This document shows, in pieces, positions 24,525-33,711 of a DNA stretch of 64,000 bases. Position 1 is the first letter of the stretch; the number at the start of each line of letters is the position of its first letter. The stretch covers positions 124,001 through 188,000 of the forward strand of contig CAVRBW010000005.1 of assembly GCA_963719325.1 (NCBI GenBank), in the 5' to 3' direction. The translations under genes were made by a program, and so were the position numbers. The notes under the pieces are model-generated. The model was not told where the DNA came from. It saw only the letters and a program-made list of their open reading frames with translations, and ran no database searches. This DNA is from DATBLE01 sp963719325. Its GTDB lineage: Bacteria; Actinomycetota; Thermoleophilia; Gaiellales; Gaiellaceae.

Positions 24525-25601
24525 TCAGAGCGCGGCAAGGAGGCGCTCGAGGTCGCCGTCGCTCGTCCACCACCCGCAGGAAACGCGCAACCAGCCCGTT
24601 CCCGGCATGTCCCGGACGAGGATCCCGCGGTCGAGCAGGCGGGCGGCTTCCTCCGCCGGGTCGCCCTCGCAGGCGAACGAGACGAGCGTCGCCTGCCCTG
24701 GCGCGGTGACGACCCGGAACCGCTCGGAGAGCGTCGTCCAGCAGCGCGCCGCCATCTCGGCGGCGTGGTGGGCGGCCCAGTGCGGGATCGTCCCGAGCGC
24801 GGCCTCGACACCGGCGAGCGACGGCGTCGGGATCCAACCGCCGTCGAAGCGCGCCGCACCGGCCTTCGGGGTGTACTCGCCGGTCTCGTCGTGCTCGTCC
24901 TGCGAGAAGTACGTGGGCAAGGCGACGTGCAGCCGCTCCGGGTCGCGAACGTACAGCGCCCCCGTCGAGTCGGGCCCACAGAGCCATTTGTGCGCCGAGA
25001 CGGTGTAGTAGTCGAAGCGGGTCGCGTCGACCGCGACGGCTCCCGCGGCCTGGGCTCCGTCGACGAGCAGCGGCAGCCCGGTCTCCTCCCGGAGCTCCTC
25101 GACGGGGAGGACGTTCCCGGTCTGCCACGAGACATGCGAGAGCGCGAGCAGCCGGGTCCGCGGGCCGACCTCGGCCAGGATCGTCTCGAGCGCATCCTCG
25201 GCCGGCAGCTCACGGACGCGAGCGACCCGGATCCGGGCACCGGACGCGCGCAGGGCGCCGAGCAGCCCGAAATGCTCGGTGTCCGTGGTCACGACCTCGT
25301 CCTCCGGTCCGAGCCGAAGCCCGGCGAGGACGATGTTGCAGCCCTCCGTCGTCGAGGAGGTCAGCGCGACCTTCTCCGGAGGAACGGACATGGTCGCCGC
25401 CAGCCCGACGCGGACTCCTTGCCGGAGCCCGAGCATCTCGTCGTAGTAGAGCCGGCCGCCGCGGCCCTGGTCCAGGTCCCGTTGCTCGCGCGCAGACATC
25501 GCCTCGGCCGTTGCACGTGCGAGCGGCCCCATCGAGCCTGCGTTCAGGTACGCGATCCGGTCGAGAACGGGAAACTGGGCGCGGGCGTCGTCGAAGTTCA
25601 C
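24525..25601 (-). CDS. Class V aminotransferase (PLP-dependent)
   Basis: This 358-aa fold-type I PLP enzyme is of the cysteine desulfurase/kynureninase/isopenicillin epimerase group. YLNAGSMGPLA is at the N-terminus, STTEGCNIVLAGL (phosphate-binding) follows near residue 75, and VDGAQAAGAVAVDATRFDYYTVSAHKWLCGP carries the PLP Asp and the Schiff-base Lys (in HKW). GWIPTP and GWLRVSCGWW lie in the C-terminal domain. No substrate can be named. The GTG start overlaps the upstream stop as GTGA, coupling it to the endonuclease-family gene. Confidence 0.85.
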   Translation of the reverse strand: MNFDDARAQFPVLDRIAYLNAGSMGPLARATAEAMSAREQRDLDQGRGGRLYYDEMLGLRQGVRVGLAATMSVPPEKVALTSSTTEGCNIVLAGLRLGPEDEVVTTDTEHFGLLGALRASGARIRVARVRELPAEDALETILAEVGPRTRLLALSHVSWQTGNVLPVEELREETGLPLLVDGAQAAGAVAVDATRFDYYTVSAHKWLCGPDSTGALYVRDPERLHVALPTYFSQDEHDETGEYTPKAGAARFDGGWIPTPSLAGVEAALGTIPHWAAHHAAEMAARCWTTLSERFRVVTAPGQATLVSFACEGDPAEEAARLLDRGILVRDMPGTGWLRVSCGWWTSDGDLERLLAAL

Positions 25602-26368
25602 AGCTCGAGCTCCACGGGAGCGTGGTCGGAGAGCAGCATGCCCGCGCGACGGCGGCGCGCGTCGGGCCAAGCACGCATCGGCGACGGCCGGGCACCGCGG
25701 ACGAGCACGTGGTCGATCCAGGGACCGGGCGCCGACCAACCCGCCACCGCGGCGTGCGGTGACCGGAGGTTGAAGTCGCCGCCGAGGATCACGCGATCGC
25801 CTTCACGCGCGAGGCTCTCGACGAAGGGCACCGCCCGGGCCAGCTCGGCTTCGGGGAGGCGCCTGTCCGCCGGCGAGCTGGTCGCGTGCAGGTTTGCGAC
25901 CAGGAGGGCCGGCTCGACGCGGACGACCGAGCAGATACGCCGTTCTTTGCCCCAGGCCGCGCGCCTCCGACGGGCCAGGCCCAGCTCGCGTGCCACGACT
26001 CGGCGGAAGTCCGGCGGATTCAGGATCAGGACGTCGTGCGCAGCCGGCTGCAGACGCGGGGCGAGCAGGATCGCGTTGCCCTGCCCGCTGAAGGCCGAGC
26101 GCAGGACGCCGGGATGCATCGAGGTCAGAAGCCGGCCGAGCCCGGCCGGGATCGGCAGCGGGCCGATCGTCGATCGCCGGGCGACGTCGCCGATCGCCGT
26201 CATGCCGCTCCAGCCTCCGAGGAGGCCGAGCGCCCACGCCGGAACCTCCTGGAGCAGCACGATGTCAGGGCGGTCCTCGGTCACGAGCCGGACCATCTCC
26301 TCCAGGAACGATCGCCGCCGCGGCGGGGAAGTGTTGCCGTGGAAGAGGTTCCAGCTACGGATCAGCAC
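25598..26368 (-). CDS. Endonuclease/exonuclease/phosphatase family protein
   Basis: This 256-aa protein is of the DNase I/ExoIII metallo-phosphoesterase fold. Conserved positions are seen in SWNLFHGN (Asn), IVLLQEVPAWAL (catalytic Glu), NLHATSSP (His), LGGDFNLR (Asp/Asn), and the C-terminal SDHAPVELEL (Asp-His). The substrate is open (DNA, phospholipid or inositol phosphate). I chose GTG 26368 because AAGGGG lies just upstream; ATG 26404 in frame is the alternative. It is coupled to the aminotransferase gene and divergent to the GT4 gene. Confidence 0.85.
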   Translation of the reverse strand: MLIRSWNLFHGNTSPPRRRSFLEEMVRLVTEDRPDIVLLQEVPAWALGLLGGWSGMTAIGDVARRSTIGPLPIPAGLGRLLTSMHPGVLRSAFSGQGNAILLAPRLQPAAHDVLILNPPDFRRVVARELGLARRRRAAWGKERRICSVVRVEPALLVANLHATSSPADRRLPEAELARAVPFVESLAREGDRVILGGDFNLRSPHAAVAGWSAPGPWIDHVLVRGARPSPMRAWPDARRRRAGMLLSDHAPVELEL

Positions 26369-26432
26369 CGTGCCCCTTCTCGCAATGCCGTCAGAGGCCG
26401 GCATGTGTTGCTGGAAGGGGCACCACCGCCAC

Positions 26433-26438
26433 TACTGT
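26433..26438 (+). promoter_or_regulatory. Leaderless -10 element of the GT4 gene
   Basis: TACTGT lies 9 nt before the GTG at 26448 with no SD. This supports the GTG start over the ATG at 26403. Confidence 0.45.
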
Positions 26439-26447
26439 ACGACCGCC

Positions 26448-27500
26448 GTGCGCGTCGTCCTGGCCGACCCACCTGCCTTCACTCCCCAGTACGACCACGA
26501 GCTCGCCGCCGGGCTCGCCCGAGCGGGCGCAGAAGTCGAGCTCGTCACCTCGCGCTTCCGGTTCGGAGAGGCCCCCGCGGCCGACGGCTACGTGCGCAGC
26601 GAGGTCTTCTACCCTCTCAGCTCCAGGCTCTTCCGCCGGTCCCGGCTCCGGGTACCGCTGAAGCTGCTCGAGCACCCCTTCGGGATGGGGTGGCTGGCCG
26701 CTGTTCCCCGCGACGTGATCCACGTCGAGTGGCTGGCGGTACCGCCGCTCGACGACGGCCTCTTCCGCCCGCGCTCGCCGGCCGTGTTCACCGCTCATGA
26801 CCTGCTGCCGCGCCGGACGGCACGCCGCGAGAAGCTCTGGCGCCGCCTCCTCGGCCGCTTCGACCGAGTCGTGGTGCACAGCGAGAGCGGGCGGGAGCGG
26901 CTCGTCGCGCTGGGCGTCGAGCCCGAGCGCCTGCGCGCGATCCCCCACCCCGTCTTCGCGAGCAACCCGCCCCGAGCCGACGACGGCCGCACGCTTCTGT
27001 GCCTGGGAACGATCCGTCCCTACAAGGGCATCGGGGACGCGATCGAGGTTGCGCGCCGGCTCGACGTGCGGCTCGTTGTCGCCGGCGATCCGCTCGAGTC
27101 GATCGACCCGTATCGCCGGGCAGCCGGAGCCGGCGTGGAATGGCGCCTGGGGTATCTCCCCGAAGCCGAGCTCGACCGGGCGCTGGCCGAAGCGACCGTT
27201 GCGCTCTTCCCGTACCGCGCCGAGCTCGACCAGTCGGGTGCGCTCCTGCGTGCCCTCGGTGCGGGGGTTCCTGCGGTTGTCTACGACGTCGGCGGCCTCG
27301 CCGAACCGGTGCGGGCCTTCGGCGCGGGGCGTGTCGTCGGCGCAGGCGACGTCGAGGCTCTGGCCGCCGCGACAGGCGAGCTGCTCGGCGATCGAGAGGC
27401 GCTCGACCAGGCGCGGGCAGGAGCCCGTCGCGCCCGCGCCGAGCTGACCTGGGACGCGGCGGCCGCCGCGCACCTGGAGCTCTACCGGGAGCTCGTGTGA
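26448..27500 (+). CDS. GT4-family glycosyltransferase
   Basis: This 350-aa GT-B fold glycosyltransferase has the N-terminal Rossmann half (VRVVLADPPAFTPQYDHELAAGLARAG) and a C-terminal nucleotide-sugar half, with LCLGTIRPYKGIGDAIEVAR and FPYRAELDQSGALLRALGAGVPAVVYDVGGL (the family EX7E-like region). It probably transfers a sugar from an NDP-sugar to a cell-envelope acceptor; the acceptor is unknown. It overlaps the next gene as GTGA. A longer in-frame start (ATG 26403) adds 15 odd residues, including three cysteines. Confidence 0.87.
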   Translation: MRVVLADPPAFTPQYDHELAAGLARAGAEVELVTSRFRFGEAPAADGYVRSEVFYPLSSRLFRRSRLRVPLKLLEHPFGMGWLAAVPRDVIHVEWLAVPPLDDGLFRPRSPAVFTAHDLLPRRTARREKLWRRLLGRFDRVVVHSESGRERLVALGVEPERLRAIPHPVFASNPPRADDGRTLLCLGTIRPYKGIGDAIEVARRLDVRLVVAGDPLESIDPYRRAAGAGVEWRLGYLPEAELDRALAEATVALFPYRAELDQSGALLRALGAGVPAVVYDVGGLAEPVRAFGAGRVVGAGDVEALAAATGELLGDREALDQARAGARRARAELTWDAAAAAHLELYRELV

Positions 27501-27790
27501 GGCCGTTCGTCGACCTGATCGAAAGACAGCTCGCGTTCTTCCGCGAGGACTACGCCGATCTGATCCAGCAATGCAACGAGGCGGAGCGGGCATACGATCG
27601 CGCTTCCCGCGACGAGGCAGAGGCGCGGTATGCGACGTACCTCGAGCTCGTCGAGGAAGGCACCGAGGCGCTCGCCGAGATCCGTGACACCTACGCCGGG
27701 ACGCTCGATCCCGACCGCGCGGAGAGCTATCACGCCGCGTTCGAGCGGGAGGTCAACCGGCAGCTCCCTCGATTCGGATTGGGTCTCTAG
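27497..27790 (+). CDS. Small helical protein coupled to the GT4 gene
   Basis: This 97-aa protein has no recognised family. It is predicted mostly helical, with heptad-like charged segments (LIQQCNEAERAYDRASRDEAEARYATYLELVEEGTEALAEIRD) and no membrane segment. The GTG start overlaps the GT4 stop (GTGA), so co-translation is likely and a functional partnership plausible. Base composition matches its neighbours. Function unknown. Confidence 0.7.
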   Translation: MRPFVDLIERQLAFFREDYADLIQQCNEAERAYDRASRDEAEARYATYLELVEEGTEALAEIRDTYAGTLDPDRAESYHAAFEREVNRQLPRFGLGL

Positions 27791-27900
27791 GGACGCGGGG
27801 AAGCCCATGGTTCCCCCGATCCCCCCTCCTTCTCATGCTCGTCGAGTTCAACGGCTCCTGGGCTCTCGCCCGGACAAGCCGGGCTTCGCCCGCATCTGCC
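27788..27900 (-). repeat. Dispersed stem-loop repeat, family 2 copy F
   Basis: On the plus strand the element begins at the stop of the 97-aa gene. It has a stem-loop near 27796-27816 (GGGGAA, GTTCCCC arms) and then a pyrimidine-rich stretch (CCCCCCTCCTTCTC). The shared body ends in the CCGGGCTTCGCCCGCA hairpin half. On the minus strand it matches copies E and G. Besides acting as a repeat it may end transcription of the GT4 operon. Confidence 0.7.
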
Positions 27901-27988
27901 ACGCATGGTGAGTTCAGAGGACTCAAAGCCGAACCTGCTGCGCCTGTGGCCCATTGCGGGGTGGGCAAAAGGATGCGATCCTCGTGCG

Positions 27989-28147
27989 GTGAGCCCCGGC
28001 CTGCTCCTGTTCGCGATCGTCTCGATGATCTTTCTCGAGGTCCAGCACCTGCGCTGGATCTGGTGGGAGTACTGGGACTGCCGGACCTGCGGCGTGAAGA
28101 ACAAGAACTGCGGGTGTCGGCGGTTCCGCTGGCAGCTCTGGCTCTGA
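27989..28147 (+). CDS. Small Trp/Cys-rich membrane-anchored protein (hypothetical)
   Basis: This 52-aa frame starts at GTG with one hydrophobic N-terminal segment (GLLLFAIVSMIFLEV). A Trp/Arg-rich stretch follows, then CRTCG and CGCRR, a CxxC...CxC arrangement that could bind zinc or iron. A longer frame from 27905 in the same phase lacks sense in its first 28 residues. Codon bias is consistent with coding. No family is recognised. The gene lies between the GT4 operon and a convergent membrane-protein gene. Confidence 0.5.
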   Translation: MSPGLLLFAIVSMIFLEVQHLRWIWWEYWDCRTCGVKNKNCGCRRFRWQLWL

Positions 28148-28159
28148 CGCGGAGACCCG

Positions 28160-28639
28160 TTAGAAACCCGCGGCAAAGGCGCCGACGATCGCCCCGTACG
28201 CGAGGTGGACGGCAACCGTGACAGTTGCGGTCGCCTGGCCGTAGTTGTGCAGCATGAATCCGGGAGCCTCGAGCAGCGGCGTCTCCTCGGCATCGGTCCA
28301 GTGGGTGCCCATGCGCGGGTGGATCGCCGGCAGGAGGACCGTGACGAGCCCGCCGCCGGCGAAGAGGGCGTGGACGGCGCCGAGCGCCAGGCCGAGATCC
28401 CAGCCGGCACGGCCGACCGCGGCGAAGATCGCCGCGTAGACGAGCGAAAAGGTCAAGCCGTTCAGGAAGTGCAGGGCGTAGCCGAGGACGCTCGCGCGGC
28501 TGCGGTCGTCGCTGAAGACGGTGCCGAGCAGCAGGGGCAGGTCCATCCGCGTCCACCCCACCTCCTGCGACACGCGCAGGCCGCTGGTCAGGATCACCGT
28601 GCCGACGAGCCCGCCGGCGAGCGAACCCCAGACGATCAT
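28160..28639 (-). CDS. Conserved hypothetical membrane protein
   Basis: This 159-aa protein has about four transmembrane segments (VWGSLAGGLVGTVILTSG, FLNGLTFSLVYAAIFAAVG, LGLALGAVHALFAGGGLVTVLLP, ATVTVAVHLAYGAIVGAFAAGF). A conserved-looking loop contains HPRMGTHWTDAEETPLLE before the last segment. No enzymatic motif is seen. It overlaps the GH15 gene (ATGA), so it is probably co-translated with it. Function unknown. Confidence 0.7.
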   Translation of the reverse strand: MIVWGSLAGGLVGTVILTSGLRVSQEVGWTRMDLPLLLGTVFSDDRSRASVLGYALHFLNGLTFSLVYAAIFAAVGRAGWDLGLALGAVHALFAGGGLVTVLLPAIHPRMGTHWTDAEETPLLEAPGFMLHNYGQATATVTVAVHLAYGAIVGAFAAGF

Positions 28640-30426
28640 CGCTGCGCGTCCTCGATCGCCTGGGCGGCGTTGATCAGCGCCAGATGGCTCAGGCCCTGCG
28701 GGAAGTTGCCGAGGAACTCGCCGGTCGCAGGATCGATCTCCTCCGCGTACAGACCGACGTCGTTGGCCGCCTCGAGCAGTCGCTCCATCAGGTCGATCGC
28801 CTCGTCGAGGCGCCGCGCCCGCGCGAGGCAGGCGGCGAGCCAGAACGAGCAGGCGAGGAAGGCGCCCTCGCCCGGAGGGAGCCCGTCCTTACCGCGGTAG
28901 CGGTAGACGAACGGCCCGTCGGCGAGCTCGCGCCGGATCGCGTCGATCGTGCCCTGCATCCGCTCGCCTGCAGGGTCTTGACAGTCGAGGAGAGGCAGCG
29001 TCAGCAGGCTCGCGTCAAGCTCGCGCAGGTCTGGCGCCCTGACGAAGCTCCGCCGCTCGTCGTCCCAGCCGTTTTCCTCGTAGAACGTCCGTACGCGCTC
29101 GGCGACGGGCTCCCACCGCTCGCGGCGATCGGGGATCAGGCCCCGCCCCGCGAGCTGGCCGGCGCGGTGCAGAGCGAGCCAGCACATCGCCTTCGAGTGC
29201 GTGTGGTGGGCGCGGCTCCCGCGAACCTCCCAGAGCCCGTTGTCGGGCTGCTCCCAGATCTCGGTCACGTAGTCGGCGATCTTGGCGACGTCTTTCCCGG
29301 TGTCCTTGTCGAGTCCCCCGAGCTCGGTCGCGTAGCGCCACACCGCGTCGAGGACGGCGCCGTAGATGTCGAGCTGGAGCTGGCCCGCAGCGCCGTTGCC
29401 GACCCGGACGGGCCGTGAGCTCCGGTAGCCGTCGACGTCCGGAAGCTCGGTCTCGCCGTCCTGATGGCCCCCGTCGAGCCGGTAGAGGACGCCGAGGCGC
29501 GGCTGCGTGAGGCGCGAGGCGTGCATGAACCACCAGAAGAATGCGTGCGCCTCGTCGTGGTAGCCGAGGCCGAGCATCGCGTCGAGGCTCCAGGTCGCGT
29601 CGCGCAACCAGGCGAACCGGTAGTCCCAGTTCCGCTCGCCGCCGATTCGCTCGGGCAGCGAGGTCGTCGGAGCAGCAACGACTGCTCCAGACGGCGAGTA
29701 GACGAGAAGCTTGAGGGCAAGAGCGGAACGGACGACCTGCTTGCGCCAGGGGCCGTCGTAGCGTGCGATCTCGGCCCACGCGCGCCAGAAACGGTCAGTC
29801 CGCTCGAGGGAAGCATGCGCCTGGGATCGGCCGACGTAGACCAGCGGCTCGGCATGAGCGGACGCGATCGTGAAGAGCGCGGTTTCCCCTGCGGCTGCTC
29901 TGAACTCGCCCTCGACGGCGTGTCCGGAAATCCGTGCCTCGCCCGTCTGCCACGCCCCGAGGGCGAGGGCGTCGCGACGCGCGAGAACGACGATTCGGTC
30001 GCCCCGCCGCTCGAGCCGTGCCCCCCGCCGCCGGAACTCGAACGCCGGGTCGACCGCCCAGCGCATCGGTACCTCGCCGCCGAGGCCGTCGACCTTCCGC
30101 ACCAGCTCGCGCATGGGCGAGTCCATCGTGCGGTCTGCGAGCGTGAGGGCATCCGTGACGCGCACGACCCCCGAGGCCGTCCTGAACGTGGTCTCGAGAA
30201 CGTTGCTGTTCTCTCGGTACGCGCGCTCCGTCTCGAACGGCTCCGCCGGTTCGAGGCGGAAGGAGCCTCCCCTCTGGGCGTCGAGGATCCGTGCGAAGAC
30301 CGGCGTTGAGTCGGTGTCGGGTAGGCAGAGCCAGTCGATCGCTCCGTCCAGGGCGACGAGCGCGACCGTGCGCCCGTCTCCGATCGCCGCGTAGTCCCGG
30401 ATCGGCGCGTATCCGTCTATGCGCAT
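28636..30426 (-). CDS. Glycoside hydrolase family 15 (glucoamylase/trehalase-like)
   Basis: This 596-aa protein has the GH15 (alpha/alpha)6 barrel. The N-terminal beta domain begins YAPIRDYAAIGDGRTVALVALDGAIDWLCLP. GGERNWDYRFAWLRDATWSLDAML (about residues 255-280) and EIWEQPDNGLWEVRG with HTHSKAMCWLAL (catalytic acid region) mark the barrel. EGAFLACSFWLAACLARA is near the C-terminus. In actinobacteria such proteins act as trehalases or glucoamylases in the cytoplasm; no signal peptide is present. I chose ATG 30426 over 30456. It is coupled to the membrane protein gene downstream. Confidence 0.9.
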   Translation of the reverse strand: MRIDGYAPIRDYAAIGDGRTVALVALDGAIDWLCLPDTDSTPVFARILDAQRGGSFRLEPAEPFETERAYRENSNVLETTFRTASGVVRVTDALTLADRTMDSPMRELVRKVDGLGGEVPMRWAVDPAFEFRRRGARLERRGDRIVVLARRDALALGAWQTGEARISGHAVEGEFRAAAGETALFTIASAHAEPLVYVGRSQAHASLERTDRFWRAWAEIARYDGPWRKQVVRSALALKLLVYSPSGAVVAAPTTSLPERIGGERNWDYRFAWLRDATWSLDAMLGLGYHDEAHAFFWWFMHASRLTQPRLGVLYRLDGGHQDGETELPDVDGYRSSRPVRVGNGAAGQLQLDIYGAVLDAVWRYATELGGLDKDTGKDVAKIADYVTEIWEQPDNGLWEVRGSRAHHTHSKAMCWLALHRAGQLAGRGLIPDRRERWEPVAERVRTFYEENGWDDERRSFVRAPDLRELDASLLTLPLLDCQDPAGERMQGTIDAIRRELADGPFVYRYRGKDGLPPGEGAFLACSFWLAACLARARRLDEAIDLMERLLEAANDVGLYAEEIDPATGEFLGNFPQGLSHLALINAAQAIEDAQR

Positions 30427-30478
30427 GTCATGCGTCGTACCCCGATCCAATGCCACGGAACCCGTGGTCCCGGCTGCA

Positions 30479-33400
30479 TCAGCGATGACCGAAATGGTGA
30501 GCAGGCGGTAGCGAGGATGACACCTCGGTCTGGCCCGCCGCCTCGCGGGCGAGGGGGCCGAGAGACTCCAGCGTCCGGACGAGCACGTTGATGTTGCGGC
30601 CGTAGCGCTCGAGCTTCCCGCGGGCGAGAACCAACGGTTCCCCGCGAACGAGCGGCCTGAAGCGTTCGTAGACGGGCGGAGGAACGATCAGGTTGATCTG
30701 GCCGAACTCGTCCTCGAGCAGCATGAAGACGACCCCGTTCGCAGTCGCGGGGCGCTGGCGGGCAACGGCAAGGCCGGCGACGGCGATCTCGCCGCTGCCG
30801 GCCCCCGGATGGTCGAGCAGCTCGCGGCTGGAGAGCGTCGCAGCGGGAAGATGTGCACGAAGGAGCTCCAGCGGATGCGGGCCGATCGAGAGGCCGGTCG
30901 TGCGGTAGTCGGCGAGCAGCTCCTCCCACTCGGTCTGCGGCGGCAGCTCCGGCACGGCGGCTGTCGGCTCCAGCGGGAGCGTGAGCTGCCGAAACGCTCC
31001 TCGAGCGACGCTCGCAGGGCGTGGAACGACACCCAACCGCCAGAGCAGCTCACGACGCGGAGGTCCAAACGAGTCGCATGCGCCTGACGCGGCCAGTGCG
31101 TGGAGGGCAGCTCTGTTGACCGGTGCACGCCGGGCGAGATCGCCGATGTCGGCGTACGGCTGCCCGGCTTCGATCACTTCGGCCTCCTCCTCCCCGACCG
31201 AGCGGATGTAACCGAGCCCGATCCGGACTGCACCGTTCTGGTTGGCGCACTTTGCGGCGCTCAGGTTCACGTCCGGAGAAAGCACCTCCACCCCGCGCCG
31301 CTGCCCGTCACGGACGAGGCTCGCAGGTGGGTAGAAACCCATCGGCTGCGCGTTGAGGAGAGCGCAGAGGAACTCGGCCGGGTAGTGATGACGCAGCCAG
31401 GCGGACTGGTAGGCCAGGAGCGCGAACGCGGCCGAGTGGGACTTCGGGAAGCCGAAGCCGGAGAAGCCGGCCAGTTTGTCGTAGATCCGATTTGCCAGCT
31501 CCTCGTCAACGCCGTTTCCCAGCGCTCCCGCGACGAAGCGGGAGCGCATGGCCTCGATCGCCTCCTCGCTGCGCTTGCGGCTCATCGCCCGCCGGAGCCC
31601 TTCCGCCTCGCCGACCGTGAAACCGGCGAGCGCCATCGCCACCTCCAGAACCTGGTCCTGGAAGACGACGACTCCGAGCGTCTCCCGCAACGGCTCCGCG
31701 AGCGAGGGGTGGTCGACCTCCGGCACGTACGACGGGTTCTCTCGCAGTCGCTGCCGCCGCTCGATGTACGGGTGGACGGCACCGCCCTGGATCGGTCCTG
31801 GACGGACGAGGGCGACCTCGATCGTCAGGTCGTCCAGGTTCTCCGGTCGGGTGCGAAGCAGCATCTGCATCTGGGCGCGGCTCTCGATCTGGAACACCCC
31901 GACGGTGTCAGCCCGTCGGATCTCGTCGTAGACGTCCTGGTCGTCGAGCGGGATCCGCGAGAGGTCGATGGGCTTCGAGCGCAACTGCGCGATCTGGTCG
32001 ACGCAGTCCTCGACTGCGGAGAGCATCCCGAGCCCGAGCAGGTCGATCTTCAGGAAGCCCGCGTCCGCGCAGGAGTCCTTGTCCCACTGGCAGATCTGGC
32101 GGCCTTCCATCGCGGCCGGCTGGACGGGAACGAGCTCGACGAGCGGTCGGCTGGAGATCACCATCCCGCCCGGGTGCTGGGAGATGTGGCGCGGCAGGCC
32201 TGCGATCTCCTTGGCGAGCTCGCCCAGCGCGCGCCAGCGGGCCGACGAGTGGTCGCCGGGGAGCTTCTCGATCTCCTCGGCGAGCCTGTACGGGTTGCCC
32301 TCGGTGACCCGGGCGAGCCGCTCGAGCTCTGCGAACGGGAGACCCAGCGCCTTGCCGAGGTCGCGAATCGCGCCCCGCGAGTGGTAGGTCGAGAAGCTCG
32401 CGACCAGCGCGGCGTGCTCGTGGCCGTAGCGCTCGGTGACGCGGACGATCAGCTTCTCCCGGATGTCCCGCGGGAAGTCGAGGTCGATGTCGGGGACCGA
32501 GCCGAGCTCGCGGTTGAGGAAGCGGCCGAGCGAGAGATCGTTCTCGACGGGGTCGACGTGGGAGAGCCCGGTCAGGTAGCAGACGATCGAGCCGACGGAG
32601 CTTCCCCGACCGCGGCCGGGCGGGAGCGCGTGCCGGGGCGAGCCCGGGCCGCGCACTTCGAGCGCCACTTCGCGTGCCAGCTCGAGCACCTCCCAGTGGA
32701 GGAGGAAGAAGCCGGAGAGCTTGAGCTCGGAGATCAGCGCGAGCTCCTCACGCAGCCGCTCTCTCGCCCGCGCTTGTAACACAGTGTTACTTGCTCGGTA
32801 CCGCTCGGAAAACGCCTGCTCACAGACTCGGCGAAGCTGCTCGTCGGGCGTTTCGAACCCGTCCGAGAAGTCCGGGTACCGGTACCCGAGCTCCTCGGTC
32901 AGGTCGAACGTCAGCCCGGCTGCGAGCTCGGCGGTACGCCGGACGGCGTCACGGTCGCCGGGGAAGCGCTCGAGCATCGCCGGCGGCGGCAGAAGCACGA
33001 ATTCGCGGTTGCCGCGCCGCTCCGGCTCGCAACCGTCGAGTGACGTGCGGCAGCGGATGGCGACGAGCGCGTCCTGGAGCGACGCCCGGCGCCCGTGGTG
33101 GGCGTGGACGTTGCCGGTCGCGATCGTTGCGACATCGAGGTCGCGAGCGAGCTCGCGCAGGGCCGCGTTGCGGCGGACGTCACCGCGCTCGTACGGCCGC
33201 TGGAGCTCGACGAGGAAGCGGTCGCGGCCGAAAGCCGCCGCGATTCGCGCGGCCTCGTTCGGCTTCGTCACCCCAACACCCCGCTTGGCGCAGCCCGAGA
33301 GGCAGACCAGACCGTCGTTCGCCTCCAGCAGCGAATCCAGCGCCAGCGCGGGTGGCATCGGCTCTGCTCCTTCCTTCGGCCGCGTCCCGGCGTGCGCCTC

Positions 33401-33679
33401 GGTCAGCAGGCGGCAGAGGTTGGCATAGCCCCTCGAGGTCTCGACGAGGAGCGTCACGTGTGCGCCTTCCGCGAGGCTCACCTCCGCGCCGGTGATCGGG
33501 CGTACGCCGAACGTCTTCGCCGCCTGGGCGAACTCGAGCGAGCCGTAGACGCCGTCGTGGTCGGTGAGGGCCAGCGCCTCGTAGCCAAGCTCCGCCGCCC
33601 GGGCGGCCAGCTCTTCCGGCTGCGAGGCGCCGTCGAGGAACGAGTACGCCGAGTGGCAGTGCAGCTCGACGTAGCTCAT
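30479..33679 (-). CDS. dnaE2: Error-prone DNA polymerase III alpha subunit DnaE2 (ImuC)
   Basis: This 1066-aa C-family DNA polymerase has an N-terminal PHP domain (VELHCHSAYSFLDGASQPEELA) and then the polymerase core with GRGRGSSVGSIVCYLTG and PDIDLDFPRDIREK, the catalytic Asp set. The fingers, beta-clamp region and an OB fold (about residues 950-1040) follow. The length and an OB-terminal rather than tau-binding end fit DnaE2/ImuC, the mutasome polymerase, instead of the replicative DnaE1. ATG 33679 was chosen; ATG 33688 is possible. imuB lies 1.4 kb upstream on the same strand. Confidence 0.9.
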   Translation of the reverse strand: MSYVELHCHSAYSFLDGASQPEELAARAAELGYEALALTDHDGVYGSLEFAQAAKTFGVRPITGAEVSLAEGAHVTLLVETSRGYANLCRLLTEAHAGTRPKEGAEPMPPALALDSLLEANDGLVCLSGCAKRGVGVTKPNEAARIAAAFGRDRFLVELQRPYERGDVRRNAALRELARDLDVATIATGNVHAHHGRRASLQDALVAIRCRTSLDGCEPERRGNREFVLLPPPAMLERFPGDRDAVRRTAELAAGLTFDLTEELGYRYPDFSDGFETPDEQLRRVCEQAFSERYRASNTVLQARARERLREELALISELKLSGFFLLHWEVLELAREVALEVRGPGSPRHALPPGRGRGSSVGSIVCYLTGLSHVDPVENDLSLGRFLNRELGSVPDIDLDFPRDIREKLIVRVTERYGHEHAALVASFSTYHSRGAIRDLGKALGLPFAELERLARVTEGNPYRLAEEIEKLPGDHSSARWRALGELAKEIAGLPRHISQHPGGMVISSRPLVELVPVQPAAMEGRQICQWDKDSCADAGFLKIDLLGLGMLSAVEDCVDQIAQLRSKPIDLSRIPLDDQDVYDEIRRADTVGVFQIESRAQMQMLLRTRPENLDDLTIEVALVRPGPIQGGAVHPYIERRQRLRENPSYVPEVDHPSLAEPLRETLGVVVFQDQVLEVAMALAGFTVGEAEGLRRAMSRKRSEEAIEAMRSRFVAGALGNGVDEELANRIYDKLAGFSGFGFPKSHSAAFALLAYQSAWLRHHYPAEFLCALLNAQPMGFYPPASLVRDGQRRGVEVLSPDVNLSAAKCANQNGAVRIGLGYIRSVGEEEAEVIEAGQPYADIGDLARRAPVNRAALHALAASGACDSFGPPRRELLWRLGVVPRPASVARGAFRQLTLPLEPTAAVPELPPQTEWEELLADYRTTGLSIGPHPLELLRAHLPAATLSSRELLDHPGAGSGEIAVAGLAVARQRPATANGVVFMLLEDEFGQINLIVPPPVYERFRPLVRGEPLVLARGKLERYGRNINVLVRTLESLGPLAREAAGQTEVSSSLPPAHHFGHR

Positions 33680-33697
33680 GATCCGCATGCCCGCCGG

Positions 33698-33703
33698 TAC
33701 CCT
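33698..33703 (+). promoter_or_regulatory. Leaderless -10 element of the bicupin gene
   Basis: TACCCT lies 8 nt before GTG 33712, with no SD. It supports 33712 as the true start even though the downstream frame is broken. Confidence 0.5.
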
Positions 33704-33711
33704 GGGCCGCA

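Noticed and set aside
24765..27500. A 911-codon plus-strand open frame spanning the endonuclease and aminotransferase genes
   Set aside because: Only its last part (from 26448) matches a family (GT4). The rest is Arg/Pro-rich antisense sequence over well-supported minus-strand genes.
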